From positions 1 through 64,000 of the forward strand of contig CAZENR010000008.1 in the NCBI GenBank assembly GCA_964513925.1: 64,000 bases of DNA, written 5' to 3'. The notes below the pieces were generated by a model, which worked only from the letters and a program-made list of their open reading frames with translations, did no database searches and was not told the DNA's origin. Shown piece by piece: positions 33,801-42,469 of this stretch. This DNA is from DAORHV01 sp964513925. GTDB taxonomy: Bacteria > Patescibacteriota > Gracilibacteria > Peribacterales > Peribacteraceae. The translations under genes were made by a program, and so were the position numbers. Within the stretch, counting starts at the first letter, position 1, and each line of letters begins with the position of its first letter.

Positions 33801-36154
33801 TTGAAGTAGTTCAAGAACTCCTGTGCCTGCTGCGAGAGGGCCTGCTCTTCGTTCAGTACCACCACACCGGTAATACCCTCGTTGTCGCTGTGGCTTACAG
33901 TCGCGCCGGACTGCACAGTCTTTGTTGCAAGAATGTCATCGCCGCGCAGAAAGCGTACGGTGGCTTGATTGCCGGTGGAGGTGGTGGCAACAAACGAGAC
34001 GCTGGTGACCCGATGCGCCGCAGACGTAAGATCCAGCGTTGCGGCAGAGCCGGTGAAGTTGAGCGAGCCATCTTGATTGCGTTCCAGCGCAGGCAAGCTG
34101 CTGCGTACACCTTGCCAGCTGCTGAGTCGTACGCTGCCGCCGAGTGTCTGTACGTCCAACAGCGCGTCTATCCGTCTGTCTTGCTGGGTTGTCTCCAGCG
34201 TATCGGCTTCCACGTATTGCGCTTGGGTGTTTGCATGCGCCAACAGCTCCATGATGTCATCACGCTCGGTTTCCTCCGCTTGCAGGAGCGCTAGCTGGCT
34301 AGTTGCCTGGGAGAGCTGTCCCTGCAGCACCGTCAGATTGGCTTGCGCGCTGTCCACCGCTGGGTTCGGTACGGTGTATCCAGGTAGTCCGCTGCGATCC
34401 AGTGCAACCATGCGCGACGCCGCACCATCGCCGCTCACTGCGGTGACAGTCTTGCCTTGCACGGCCAAACTGCGTGGTCCGGTGCCAATGCCTGTGTACG
34501 TTGTCAGCAGCGTCGGTACTTGGTTGCTGCCAAGCGGGCGCAGGTCGTACGCGTTTACCTGGTTTCCAGACGCGACAAACAAGTGGTTGCCATCGCCGCT
34601 GATGGTCAGGCTGCTTACGTATCCAGACTGGTTTGGTAGCTGTGTCTTCTGGCCTGTGGAACGGTTCCACACCGCCAAGGCACCGCCGTCGCCTCCGGCA
34701 AAGATCCACTGTGCATTCGGACTTGCCGCCACCGCGCTTGCGGCATTGCCAAGGCCCGTTAGCCGAAGGATGACGGCGCGGGTTGCCGGGTTGATGATGG
34801 TCGGCCCGCCGCCGTCGCCAACCAGCATGGTGCCGTCGCTTACGGCTGCCACTTGCTCGGCCCAGTCGAAGCCGTCACCAAGTGCATTGATCTGTTTTGT
34901 GCTCGTGTTGATGGTGATGGGAGACACGCCATGCATATCCACCAGCAGCGTTGCGCCGTCTTGGGACATTGCGGCATTCAGGCACAGGCTGGGGAGTTCT
35001 CCGGAGTCCCACAACAGGCTGCCGTCGCTCACATTGTACTGTCGCACGTGCTTGTCGTAGCCGGACGTCCACATGCTTTGACCGTCGTTACTCCACACGG
35101 CGTCAATGACCAGCGAGTTGTTGCCAGACAGCGTGCGCACCAATGCTCCGGTGCTTGCATTCCAAATTTTTGCGGTGCGGTCTTGCGAAGCAGTCACGAA
35201 GAATGCGCCATCGGGACTGAAGCGTGCGTTGTACAGGTTCTGGCCCGGGTGCACGTTCAATTTGCCCAAGATGCTCTGCGAGGCATTGCTCCCTTCGGGC
35301 CACGGAAGATTGGTAACCGCAGGTGGACTTGGCGTCGTGTTTTGGGCGTTTGTCAGGGCTGTTTGGGCGTCCGCTGTTTGCAGCGTGAGTGCTGCGACAC
35401 GGTTTGTCAGCTCGCCTGTATCGCTAGGAGTGTCGGCAAAGTACATCTGCACCTCTATGCCGTCTAACCCCACCGGTCGCAGATCTCCCTGCGCGTGCAC
35501 ATTGATGAGGATGATCCGCTGAATGCCCAAGGCTGGGTTCCAGGGAATGATGCCGTTTGCCGGAATGGGTACAGTGGTACGCCCGTTTGGCGTATCAATC
35601 AGCACGTTGCCCTGGGCCGGGGTGGCCGGGTTCACGTGCTTCAGCAGTATGGCGCTGGCTCCGGTAAGCAGCTGCGGGAAGTCGAAGGTCATGTGGTCTG
35701 TTCCCAGCGGGTTCTGCTCCGTGCCATGCAGAACATCATACGCGTCATTGAGTGCAAGCAGGGCTGCGTCCCGCACCACGCTGGCGCCTCCCGTCCCCGT
35801 GGACACTTGCACTTGCACGCCTTCGCCAAAGTTGACGCTCGCGTTGTTTGCAACCAATCCGCTTGCATGGGCCTCCAGCTGTGCGGTGACGGTTTGGTAG
35901 CTGCCGGAAGATGGAGGCGACCAGACCAGGGCGCTGTCGTAATTGTTTTCAGGAGTACCAAAGACGGTTGCCGAAAACATCTCTCGGTCTTCCAGGCTTT
36001 CTAAGCACAGTTGTACCGAGCTTCTGGTGCGAGACACGGCGCGCGAAGGCGTTGGCAGCGGCACCGAAGCAGGTACTCGAACATCGATGGGGGCAAAGGA
36101 AGCAAAGTAGGCGTCTAGGGCCTCGGTGGAGGGTGTGTGCGCTTGCTTGGACAT
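30830..36154 (-). CDS. Giant surface protein: LEDR motif, WD40-like propeller, M23-like domain
   Basis: 1774 residues. There is no normal signal peptide; residues 51-62 read LESLEDREMFSA, matching the LEDR-x-LS-A N-terminal motif of large exported planctomycete proteins. Residues ~260-600 contain WD40-like repeats (ARFSPDGAFFVTASQDRTAK, DAVWSNDGQSMWTSGYDKHV). A coiled-coil stretch follows (~610-680), then a long beta-rich region, and at ~1480-1580 an M23-like segment (GYHDGHEYHAVDVN, GDVVKAMAEGIL, VHWQSGYLHM), in which the zinc ligands look partly kept. The final ~80 residues are the domain duplicated downstream as an orphan gene. Probably a cell-surface or cell-contact protein. ATG 36154 puts the LEDR motif at the expected distance from the N-terminus. 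Confidence 0.75.
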   Translation of the reverse strand: MSKQAHTPSTEALDAYFASFAPIDVRVPASVPLPTPSRAVSRTRSSVQLCLESLEDREMFSATVFGTPENNYDSALVWSPPSSGSYQTVTAQLEAHASGLVANNASVNFGEGVQVQVSTGTGGASVVRDAALLALNDAYDVLHGTEQNPLGTDHMTFDFPQLLTGASAILLKHVNPATPAQGNVLIDTPNGRTTVPIPANGIIPWNPALGIQRIILINVHAQGDLRPVGLDGIEVQMYFADTPSDTGELTNRVAALTLQTADAQTALTNAQNTTPSPPAVTNLPWPEGSNASQSILGKLNVHPGQNLYNARFSPDGAFFVTASQDRTAKIWNASTGALVRTLSGNNSLVIDAVWSNDGQSMWTSGYDKHVRQYNVSDGSLLWDSGELPSLCLNAAMSQDGATLLVDMHGVSPITINTSTKQINALGDGFDWAEQVAAVSDGTMLVGDGGGPTIINPATRAVILRLTGLGNAASAVAASPNAQWIFAGGDGGALAVWNRSTGQKTQLPNQSGYVSSLTISGDGNHLFVASGNQVNAYDLRPLGSNQVPTLLTTYTGIGTGPRSLAVQGKTVTAVSGDGAASRMVALDRSGLPGYTVPNPAVDSAQANLTVLQGQLSQATSQLALLQAEETERDDIMELLAHANTQAQYVEADTLETTQQDRRIDALLDVQTLGGSVRLSSWQGVRSSLPALERNQDGSLNFTGSAATLDLTSAAHRVTSVSFVATTSTGNQATVRFLRGDDILATKTVQSGATVSHSDNEGITGVVVLNEEQALSQQAQEFLNYFNSRDGQYQASRYAWEWWNQNGFKSFPQFGGASLAYFAQPAHSSIPDAEKWDILREAANGRRYATLTLDTIAIAGNNAQSQPTVPHTLETTPTGLLVNAPDWRQNDDTLRRGPSPGYLAVGRFDPYKVGVVRNQSQYSAITLSTLQGSATPQKVHYHTSGGDTELSQDYYRIVGKTVILYPGAPSQVVIYLTSGSTQDPGTVDIGHIQSANAADILPPEAMTIRTDILAIRNLGPGEGVSDGLTSVPDTGRAITPSSGNVLLNVWNAGQTGGTVRVITNEGTPNAREVSFTLAGQAAKSVSLNFATPENGVLSVTVVLPDGRRVVDGRTLKLQGESSEKRVATQQPDGTWLLEWKPSSYAGPTVVSNGQADTQFSQWRQQRLLSTGDTRYGDPSLYQQLLFTYLHDTGRDVPPDGFGGSEPNPETTTSALKAVVANIGRSDPTAVFQEIYGLYNPPLGQTYPKINDVYVDTSTAAGKIFMGMFQNIWAGDSAHSMTIVAKVARVIGIDPTQLYNMTRSHDAERLFGGMRLLFTQAGFGKIFSAFSTNFIERGTDMLVSTDKQAYTSGTVRIMFSPPVLPNQTPKHARISIADANKTLILDPQWTPNAFGKLFYDLPLSQLGQSFSGQVRIKVAVWDTGNNVIGGGYSDLITLQWDGQPESGDFSTLPQGAEHQRQNVVLTEVANNFPVANPQGRYWNLGSGYHDGHEYHAVDVNSNEGGDSDRGDVVKAMAEGILRIGAYTADVQKDLNTGAITIDHVTTRNGITVHWQSGYLHMPIFATGRKEIVEVMVNGSIELQERDIYEIRHQETENGIVVDTTEKIFVWDGKFVRAKESIGFTGGRESRNEDGSYSEGLDNAHNHIFAKIDNEAIDLRKAVFAAGLTTVKAFDAGPDENWATIADNASRVVTWNDALGWVNTAEHLVLDRRDQLPLTPGVQTQQHWLAWEEGKTIEQMGKIVWVEKLPDGTIINGWLKADNFLKKWNPLTQLFEDR

Positions 36155-36477
36155 GCAGGCAAAGGGGGGGAAGATGCCCCTATTGCACGCCTGTATGCCG
36201 GCGGCGTCAGCAGGGGGGAGTACCCGCATGCACAGCAAAGTCTTATTTTTGGCTTTAAAAAGCCATGGATGGGGTTCCAGGGTAAGACAGAACACCCCGT
36301 AGACATGTGATGCTGACTTGTCTTCGCAAAGTCACTTCAAACGGCGTAGGATGCCGGATTAAGGGCGCTTCTCGTGCCGAAGAGCGCACCACTGTCACTA
36401 CCAGGTGTAAACTTTACTTTCCAAAGAAAGGTCGTAGAGTACAGGTTTGCATTTTTGCCTCCTCACCATTTCCGACC
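36155..36477. promoter_or_regulatory. Divergent intergenic region between the giant surface gene and the TrmB-type regulator
   Basis: 323 bp without a gene. It should carry both promoters, but no consensus pair stands out; TAGAGT (36435-36440) is one possible -10 for the regulator. A short inverted repeat GGCTT-TAAA-AAGCC lies at about 36250-36263. Autoregulation or control of the surface gene by the TrmB-type protein is possible but not shown. Confidence 0.35.
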
Positions 36478-38913
36478 ATGATCGCCATTCTCCCCGCCAG
36501 CATCGAGCAGTACCTGAAAGATGCCAAGTTCTCGGCAACCGAGATCTTGGTGATTCGTAAATTGCTCGAGGAAGACGCGCTGACATTGCGCGAACTTGCT
36601 ACCAAAACCGGCAAGAGCACCGGAGTGTTGGATCAAGCGCTCAAGAAGCTGATTGGTAAAGGCATCGTGCACAAACAGGCTATCAATGGCGGCTACAAAT
36701 ACATCATGGCTTCGCTCAAGCCCATTCTGGAGTGGATGGAGAAAGACATGAAGCAGAAGTACGAGCTGTTGGAGCGCCGTCACCAGAATTTCGAGGCGTT
36801 CATTGCATCGCTCACCGTGGACAAGGCGCGCCCGGAAATGCAGTACTTCGACGGTGAAGATGGCATTAAGCGTGCCTACATCAAGCTGTTGGAGCAGGGG
36901 AAAGAGCTACTCTGCTACTGGCCTCTGGAGTGTTTTTGGGACGAGCATCCACTGAAAGATTTCTACGTGCAGTACTTCCGCGAGCGGCACCGCCGCGGCA
37001 TGTTCTCGCGCGTCATCAGCCACGACACCACCTTTGGTCGTCGCTTCCAATCGCGCGATCCGTTCGAGTACCGCAAGACCATTCTGGTGCCGGAAGCAGA
37101 GTTGCCGATGCCGTTTGAGAAGGTGATTGCGGGCGATATTGTCGCCTGCTTTAACCACAAGCAGCAGCAGGCATGTTTTATTAAGTACCCCGAATTCGCA
37201 CACGCCGAGCGCATGCTGTTTGAAAACCATTGGAAAGAAGCGCAGCGCAAGCAGCTGCAGGAGGCTGTTTCTGACACCGCCGAAGAATCTGCGTTGCAGC
37301 CAGAAACTGGTGCACTGGAGCCGGTATTGCAATCGCCAGAAATTGAACTGCGGACGAAAATTCTCTCCAAACTGCGCGAGTTCTTCTTGAGCAAGGCGAG
37401 CGTGATCGCATTTGTTGTTTGTGCCGTAGCCGGCCTGGCGGCAACGCTCGGTGGCCACGTAATGCGCGGCGGCGGCATAGATGCGCTGTCGCTGCGTACA
37501 TTCGTGCCGCTTGTCGTGTTTCTGGTGTGCTTTCTTGGGTTTGCCGTGCTGCGATTCGGCGCACTCAACAAGTCGTTGCTGCGCGAAGTCATGAAAATCG
37601 CCACCATCCGCAACCTTGCTTGGAGTTTGGTGCTGTGCGCACTGCTAGCCACCGGCGGATCGTACTTGCTTAGTAGCCAGACGGCGTACCTCAACTTGCA
37701 GCGCGTACGAGAGCAGGTGCGCTCCGTAGCGGCGACTGCCGCACTGCAGTTCGATGCCGGGGTCATAGATGCCATTCGTGCCCCGCAAGACGTGCGCAAG
37801 CCGCAGCATGCCGTACTCGTGCGCCAACTAGCCGATGTTCGCAAGCAGAACCCCAGTGTGAAGCATGTCTACATCATGCGTTTGTCGGGCGATGCGTTGA
37901 GCTTTGTAGCCGATGCCGATGCACTACATGCACCCGGCGATGTGCATGAAAAAGATCCGGAGTCTCTTGTAAGTGCCATCACGAAGAACGAGGCCAGCGC
38001 GGACGAAACGCCGTATACAGATCAATTGGGAACATTTATTTCAGGAGCGGCACCCATTCGCAATGCACAAGGAGAGGCTGTTGCCCTTGTAGGCCTGGAC
38101 ATAGATGCAACCAGGTTGCACGAACTAGCGAAAGAAAGCCGTTGGTCGCTGTATTTGCTGCTTGGGCTAGCGACTCTGTTCCTTCTTGCAAACCGCAAGC
38201 TCTGCGTACTGCTCTTCAAGCGCGCAACGGTGCGCAGTGCCGTGCTCGGCATTGCAGCATGTGGCATGCTGGCCCTGGTGGGCACGTACGGCATGTATAT
38301 GCAGACGCTCTACATTCTTAAGACAGAATTGTCGGAAAAACTCATGTCAATTGCCAGCACTGCCGCCACGCAATTCGACGTGAAAGATTTAGATCAACTC
38401 CGATTCGCCCGCGACATGAAGACCGAGGCGTACCAACGTGTATTCCGGACATTGAACCAAATTCGCGATAATAACCCGGATATTCGCTATGCGTACATTA
38501 TGCGGAAAGTAGACGATGGTATGGGCGAATTTGTGGCCGATGCAGACTCAAATTACGATTTACCCTTTTTGAGAGATGACAATAACGATGGCGTGCTAGA
38601 TGAATTGGATGAGGCGGTTGCGCCGGGGGTTCGCTACTTAAGTACGGCCCCAACCTTTGTTTTGGGTTTTGAACAACCAATTGCGGATAGTCAATTTACA
38701 ACTGATCAATGGGGGACTTTTATTTCGGGCTATGCACCCATTGGATCTATAACAAAAGGCAGTTACATGCTTGAGGTCGATATGGATGTTTCGCAAATTC
38801 ATGAAGCCATTAGAAATAAGTTCCATTTTCACTTGTGGTTCTGCGGCATTTTTCTACTTGTAGTAGGCATTTTATGTGTTTTGCAAAAACAATTAATCCC
38901 AATTCGCCGTTAA
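36478..38913 (+). CDS. TrmB-type regulator fused to two transmembrane Cache-like sensors
   Basis: 811 residues. The N-terminal winged helix (LRELATKTGKSTGVLDQALK, ~35-60) is followed by a coiled coil (~85-110) and a TrmB-type effector domain (PEMQYFDGEDGIKRAYIKLL, ~122-275). Then come four to five membrane helices and two extracytoplasmic Cache-like domains: residues ~400-540 (SFVADADAL, DQLGTFISGAAPI) and ~610-780 (EFVADADSN, DDNNDGVLDELDE, DQWGTFISGYAPI). The second has an EF-hand-like Asp-rich loop. I see no kinase or cyclase domain, so the sensor output should be DNA binding by a membrane-tethered one-component regulator. Its 3' end, from about 38540, becomes AT-rich. ATG 36478 starts the helix-turn-helix region. 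Confidence 0.75.
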   Translation: MIAILPASIEQYLKDAKFSATEILVIRKLLEEDALTLRELATKTGKSTGVLDQALKKLIGKGIVHKQAINGGYKYIMASLKPILEWMEKDMKQKYELLERRHQNFEAFIASLTVDKARPEMQYFDGEDGIKRAYIKLLEQGKELLCYWPLECFWDEHPLKDFYVQYFRERHRRGMFSRVISHDTTFGRRFQSRDPFEYRKTILVPEAELPMPFEKVIAGDIVACFNHKQQQACFIKYPEFAHAERMLFENHWKEAQRKQLQEAVSDTAEESALQPETGALEPVLQSPEIELRTKILSKLREFFLSKASVIAFVVCAVAGLAATLGGHVMRGGGIDALSLRTFVPLVVFLVCFLGFAVLRFGALNKSLLREVMKIATIRNLAWSLVLCALLATGGSYLLSSQTAYLNLQRVREQVRSVAATAALQFDAGVIDAIRAPQDVRKPQHAVLVRQLADVRKQNPSVKHVYIMRLSGDALSFVADADALHAPGDVHEKDPESLVSAITKNEASADETPYTDQLGTFISGAAPIRNAQGEAVALVGLDIDATRLHELAKESRWSLYLLLGLATLFLLANRKLCVLLFKRATVRSAVLGIAACGMLALVGTYGMYMQTLYILKTELSEKLMSIASTAATQFDVKDLDQLRFARDMKTEAYQRVFRTLNQIRDNNPDIRYAYIMRKVDDGMGEFVADADSNYDLPFLRDDNNDGVLDELDEAVAPGVRYLSTAPTFVLGFEQPIADSQFTTDQWGTFISGYAPIGSITKGSYMLEVDMDVSQIHEAIRNKFHFHLWFCGIFLLVVGILCVLQKQLIPIRR

Positions 38914-39092
38914 AAATTTCACGGAGTTAGTACGAGGCGAATGTGGCCATTTTTTCTATTTTAGATACTGAAGCAATAAAATATTGTGGTTCAAATTCCT
39001 CGAATATTTAGCTTAATAGGCTTCTAAGCTCATTATTGTCAAAAATATAAAATATGTTGAAATTGTAAAATTTGTATGTTAGGATTGACCTT
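38914..39092. other. AT-rich intergenic region
   Basis: 179 bp of AT-rich DNA marking the start of the foreign-looking island. A TATGTT box (39075-39080) is the best -10 candidate for the methyltransferase gene; no terminator for the upstream gene is evident. Confidence 0.4.
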
Positions 39093-39908
39093 ATGGCCAA
39101 GTTGCTTTCCATAAAAAGGCGGTCGGATTTGCTTGTAACAAGTTCAATCATCTCTCCTTCTCGAGAAGGTATTAGCCAGATAATCCCCGACATCAAATAC
39201 GAAATTTTGTATAATCATGGTCATCTTTATGATATTGCTTACGTAGGCCATGAAGGTGATGTCCAATTTTACAGCGACCAGGCAAAGTCAGGGCGAGTGT
39301 TATATTTGGGGGTAGGAACAGGTCGCATCTTTGCTGCTGCCGTAAAAATGAATCTCCATGTGATTGGTATCGACAATTCCCAGTCGATGGTGAACGTAAT
39401 GCTTTCTCGTTTTCCTCATGTGAGGAGCAATCAAGTCATCATGGATGACGTTTTCAGCGTTGAATTGCCGCCTAACTCTTTTGATAAAATCATTGCTCCT
39501 TTTTCTTTCTTTACTCAGTTTGAAAAGGAAAAAAGTATTTTCCTGATGCAAAAATTGAAAGATTGGCTCGTCCCCGGAGGTGTTTTGGTTACAGACTTCT
39601 TCTCGCCTTTCCAGAATCCCATTTCGAAGAACGTAGAAACTAAACTGCGCAAGTTGCCTAAAGGCGTTTCTGTTCGTACTTATTACGTTTATAATCACGT
39701 TGAGCAAAAATTATTTGAGTACACTTTGGTTAAGCAGAAAAAAGAGGTTGTATTGCTTGAGCTCAAATTGAATTATTTCTATCCGAAAGAGATTCGAGAA
39801 ATGGCGAAAGACGCAGGATATATTGTCGATTCTCTTTATGGCGGCTTCAATAAAGAAAATCTCACCACAGTTAGTCAGCTGATTGTTGCCTCTTTCCGCA
39901 AGGAATAA
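39093..39908 (+). CDS. Class I SAM-dependent methyltransferase
   Basis: 271 residues. VLYLGVGTGRIFAAAVK (~68-84) is motif I, VIGIDNSQSMVNVML the acidic motif II region, and SFDKIIAPFSFFTQFE motif IV, in the usual order of small-molecule or protein methyltransferases; WLVPGGVLVTDFFSP is the post-motif. AT-rich codon use differs from the neighbours to the left. It leads a tight cluster with two ABC-2 permeases and an ATPase (9 bp to the next gene), so it may modify the exported compound or act with the transporter. Substrate unknown. Confidence 0.8.
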   Translation: MAKLLSIKRRSDLLVTSSIISPSREGISQIIPDIKYEILYNHGHLYDIAYVGHEGDVQFYSDQAKSGRVLYLGVGTGRIFAAAVKMNLHVIGIDNSQSMVNVMLSRFPHVRSNQVIMDDVFSVELPPNSFDKIIAPFSFFTQFEKEKSIFLMQKLKDWLVPGGVLVTDFFSPFQNPISKNVETKLRKLPKGVSVRTYYVYNHVEQKLFEYTLVKQKKEVVLLELKLNYFYPKEIREMAKDAGYIVDSLYGGFNKENLTTVSQLIVASFRKE

Positions 39909-39917
39909 CCCTCGTTT

Positions 39918-40709
39918 ATGAGAGTATTCCGCAGCCTCGTTGGCATTTCTGTTCAACAGACACTCTTACACAGAGAATTTTGGATTAAGTTTGCATTAAA
40001 CGGAGTTTTGCCAATCCTCATTCCGCTTTTAGTATGGAGAGAAATTGGCAATCTTTCGGAAGGCGGTACAGCGTTCGAATGGAACTTTAATCAAATTCAG
40101 GCATATTACTTAGTCGTGCTATTTATTTCGACTATTACACAGACAGAATTTCATTATGAATTTAGTTCACTAGTTCACACAGGAGCCCTTAATCAGTGGC
40201 TTATAAGGCCACTTTCTTTTTTGGAATTTGCATTTGGCAGAATCGCTGCTCGGACTCTTATCCTAATGGCGCCATCTGCAATGACGCTCTTGGCGCTGGC
40301 AATTGTTTTGCATTCTTCCATCTCTGTAAATCCCAAAATGCTTTTCAGATTGCTCAGCCTATTGCCACTAGCAATTGTTTTGCTCAGCTGTATTAGCGTA
40401 ATTATTGGCACAATCTCATTTTGGACTATTAGGGCAGAAGGATTCTTTGCAGCAACAATGCTTGTCTTACATTTTCTTGGGGGGATGATGATCCCATTGC
40501 CTTTTTTGCCATTCTGGATTCAGAAACTGAGCCTTTTTCTACCCATGCAATTCGCGCTTTTCCTGCCGGCAGTAGCTATCTCTGGAACAGAAAATATTTC
40601 GATTCCCTATATTATCTTTGGTCAACTTGCTTGGGTGATATTGCTTCTGATTATTTGCAAAATTTTCTGGGAGAAAGGAATCAGGCGTTATGACGCAGTA
40701 GGTGTTTGA
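39918..40709 (+). CDS. ABC-2 type transporter permease (COG4587-like)
   Basis: 263 residues with six hydrophobic segments (about 25-45, 60-80, 110-135, 145-170, 175-200, 230-255). The pairing with a second, different permease (40713) and an ATPase (41474) is the known COG4586/4587/3694 arrangement of exporters of unclear substrate. Gene order and 3 bp spacing show an operon. Composition is AT-rich like the whole island. The N-terminal MRVFRSLVGISVQQTLLHRE is the cytoplasmic coupling region. Confidence 0.8.
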   Translation: MRVFRSLVGISVQQTLLHREFWIKFALNGVLPILIPLLVWREIGNLSEGGTAFEWNFNQIQAYYLVVLFISTITQTEFHYEFSSLVHTGALNQWLIRPLSFLEFAFGRIAARTLILMAPSAMTLLALAIVLHSSISVNPKMLFRLLSLLPLAIVLLSCISVIIGTISFWTIRAEGFFAATMLVLHFLGGMMIPLPFLPFWIQKLSLFLPMQFALFLPAVAISGTENISIPYIIFGQLAWVILLLIICKIFWEKGIRRYDAVGV

Positions 40710-40712
40710 TAT

Positions 40713-41474
40713 ATGTCTGCCTTATCTTATTATTTCAGGCTCTCACGGTGGTCCTTGCAACTACATCTTGCTCGCTGGAGCAGATATAGAGCAGATGTCC
40801 TGATTTGGATCCTGGCCATTTGGCTTACACTTGCAATTCAAGCAACATTCATTTACGTAACGAATCAGGCCTCGCCCGCAGGACTTTTTGGCTACACATC
40901 GACTGAGTTAATAACATTTTTTGCCATTGCAGTATTGGCAACAGGCTTAGCCCAAATGTTTGTCATTGGGGCTGTGTTGCATATGGCAAAAGCAGTATGG
41001 ATCGGCCAATTTGATTATTGGCTTATTCAGCCACCGAGTTTACTCATGAGAATTTTACTGGAAGACGTAGGAGTGCTGTGGTTCTGCCCACATCTTTTCA
41101 TTGGTTTTATTCTCTTGGCTATTTTCAATCCAGGACAATTAGGCATTTCTTTATTAGCAGCGGGCTTAGCTGCCTTGTTCGAAGTGGGTATCGTTCTTAG
41201 TTTTTGTTTTCCATGCATTAAATGGGGCAGATGGAATCCTGAGGATGGATTATGGGAATACCTTGAAAATGCAAGATCGGCACCGATTCTACGTTCCCGC
41301 AATACACTTTTGTTGATTGCTTCATTTGGGGTCATTCAGTATTCAATTGCAATCGAAGTAATCAGCGGTAAATTAAGTTTGTTTTTCCTGCTTGTTTTAG
41401 CCGTGGCATCAAATATTTTGGCGTATTCACTGCTTAAATATTTAGTACATCATTACACTTCCGCTTCTTCATAA
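40713..41474 (+). CDS. ABC-2 type transporter permease (COG3694/DUF990-like)
   Basis: 253 residues with six membrane segments; an amphipathic N-terminus (LSRWSLQLHLARWSRYRADV) is typical of the DUF990/COG3694 permeases that work with a COG4587 partner. Its TAA overlaps the ATG of the ATPase gene (TAATG), so translation is coupled. Together with the preceding permease it should form the heterodimeric membrane channel of an exporter. Confidence 0.8.
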   Translation: MSALSYYFRLSRWSLQLHLARWSRYRADVLIWILAIWLTLAIQATFIYVTNQASPAGLFGYTSTELITFFAIAVLATGLAQMFVIGAVLHMAKAVWIGQFDYWLIQPPSLLMRILLEDVGVLWFCPHLFIGFILLAIFNPGQLGISLLAAGLAALFEVGIVLSFCFPCIKWGRWNPEDGLWEYLENARSAPILRSRNTLLLIASFGVIQYSIAIEVISGKLSLFFLLVLAVASNILAYSLLKYLVHHYTSASS

Positions 41475-42469
41475 TGGAGTCCATCATTTCAGCAAAAAAC
41501 TTAACTCGTGTTTATAAAAGCTATCAAAAGCGTGAAGGAGTTCTGAGTACTCTTTCCAGTCTTCTCAAAAGAGAATGGAGAGATTTTACTGCAGCAAACA
41601 AGCTTTCCTTTGAAATCGGTAAAGGAGAATTTGTTGGATTTCTAGGTCCGAACGGCGCCGGCAAAACTACTACCCTGAAAATGTTGGCGGGCATCTTGAA
41701 TCCTACTGCTGGCGAGTGTGTCGTTTTGGGCTTTAGACCACACGAGCGTAAGAGAGATTTTAAAAAACAAATTTCCCTTGTTATGGGGCAAAAATCCCAA
41801 TTAATTTGGGATCTTCCTGCGGCAGATACTTTTGCATTGCACAGAGATCTGTACCAACTTGAGTATAAATACTGGAAGGCGGCTAAAGATGTTTTAATAG
41901 ATCTTTTGAATGTTAAAGAGGCAATTAAAATTCCAGTTCGCCAGCTTTCCTTGGGTGAGCGCATGAAATGCGAATTGATCGTTTCGCTTTTGCATGAGCC
42001 CAAGGTTCTTTTCTTGGATGAACCCACTATCGGACTTGACGTCATCTCTCAGAAGCATCTGTGGGAATTCCTCCGCTCCTACCAAAAAACGAACAGGACC
42101 ACCATCCTGCTGACCTCACACTACATGGAGGATATCGCCAACCTTTGTTCGCGCGTCATAGTCATCAGCAAGGGCAGCCTCGCTTACGATGGAGGCCTGG
42201 ATCATTTAGTTGAAATTACTCAGCCGGAAAAAGAAGTGATCGTCCGCTTCAGGCAGAAACTCTCTGATGATGAGGCAAAGAAGCTGAGCATGCTTGCCAA
42301 GGCGGCCGAAAAAATCGACATGGTCACCTACGCTCTACAGGTGCCGCGGCCGGATTTTTCCCAGATCATGGCAAGCCTTTTCAGAGAATTCTCTGTGGAG
42401 GACATTCAAGTCGAAGAAGCAGATCTCTCACTCGTCATGGAGCGTTCCTTTAAGCTTGGGCAGTGTTGA
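41474..42469 (+). CDS. ABC transporter ATP-binding protein
   Basis: 331 residues. Walker A GPNGAGKTT (~56-64), Q-loop region SLVMGQKSQLIWDLP, ABC signature LSLGERMK (~155), Walker B VLFLDEPTIGLD (~175), His switch TSHYMED. The C-terminal ~90 residues form the accessory domain of COG4586-type ATPases. It energises the two permeases upstream. Base composition shifts within the gene: AT-rich up to about 42050, then GC-rich to the end, so the 3' third resembles the host chromosome. It overlaps the convergent histidine kinase gene by 20 bp. Confidence 0.92.
   Translation: MESIISAKNLTRVYKSYQKREGVLSTLSSLLKREWRDFTAANKLSFEIGKGEFVGFLGPNGAGKTTTLKMLAGILNPTAGECVVLGFRPHERKRDFKKQISLVMGQKSQLIWDLPAADTFALHRDLYQLEYKYWKAAKDVLIDLLNVKEAIKIPVRQLSLGERMKCELIVSLLHEPKVLFLDEPTIGLDVISQKHLWEFLRSYQKTNRTTILLTSHYMEDIANLCSRVIVISKGSLAYDGGLDHLVEITQPEKEVIVRFRQKLSDDEAKKLSMLAKAAEKIDMVTYALQVPRPDFSQIMASLFREFSVEDIQVEEADLSLVMERSFKLGQC

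Noticed and set aside
32771..34294. Long open frame on the plus strand (507 codons)
   Set aside because: It lies wholly antisense to the giant surface protein gene, has no family motifs and looks like a shadow of GC-biased codon use.
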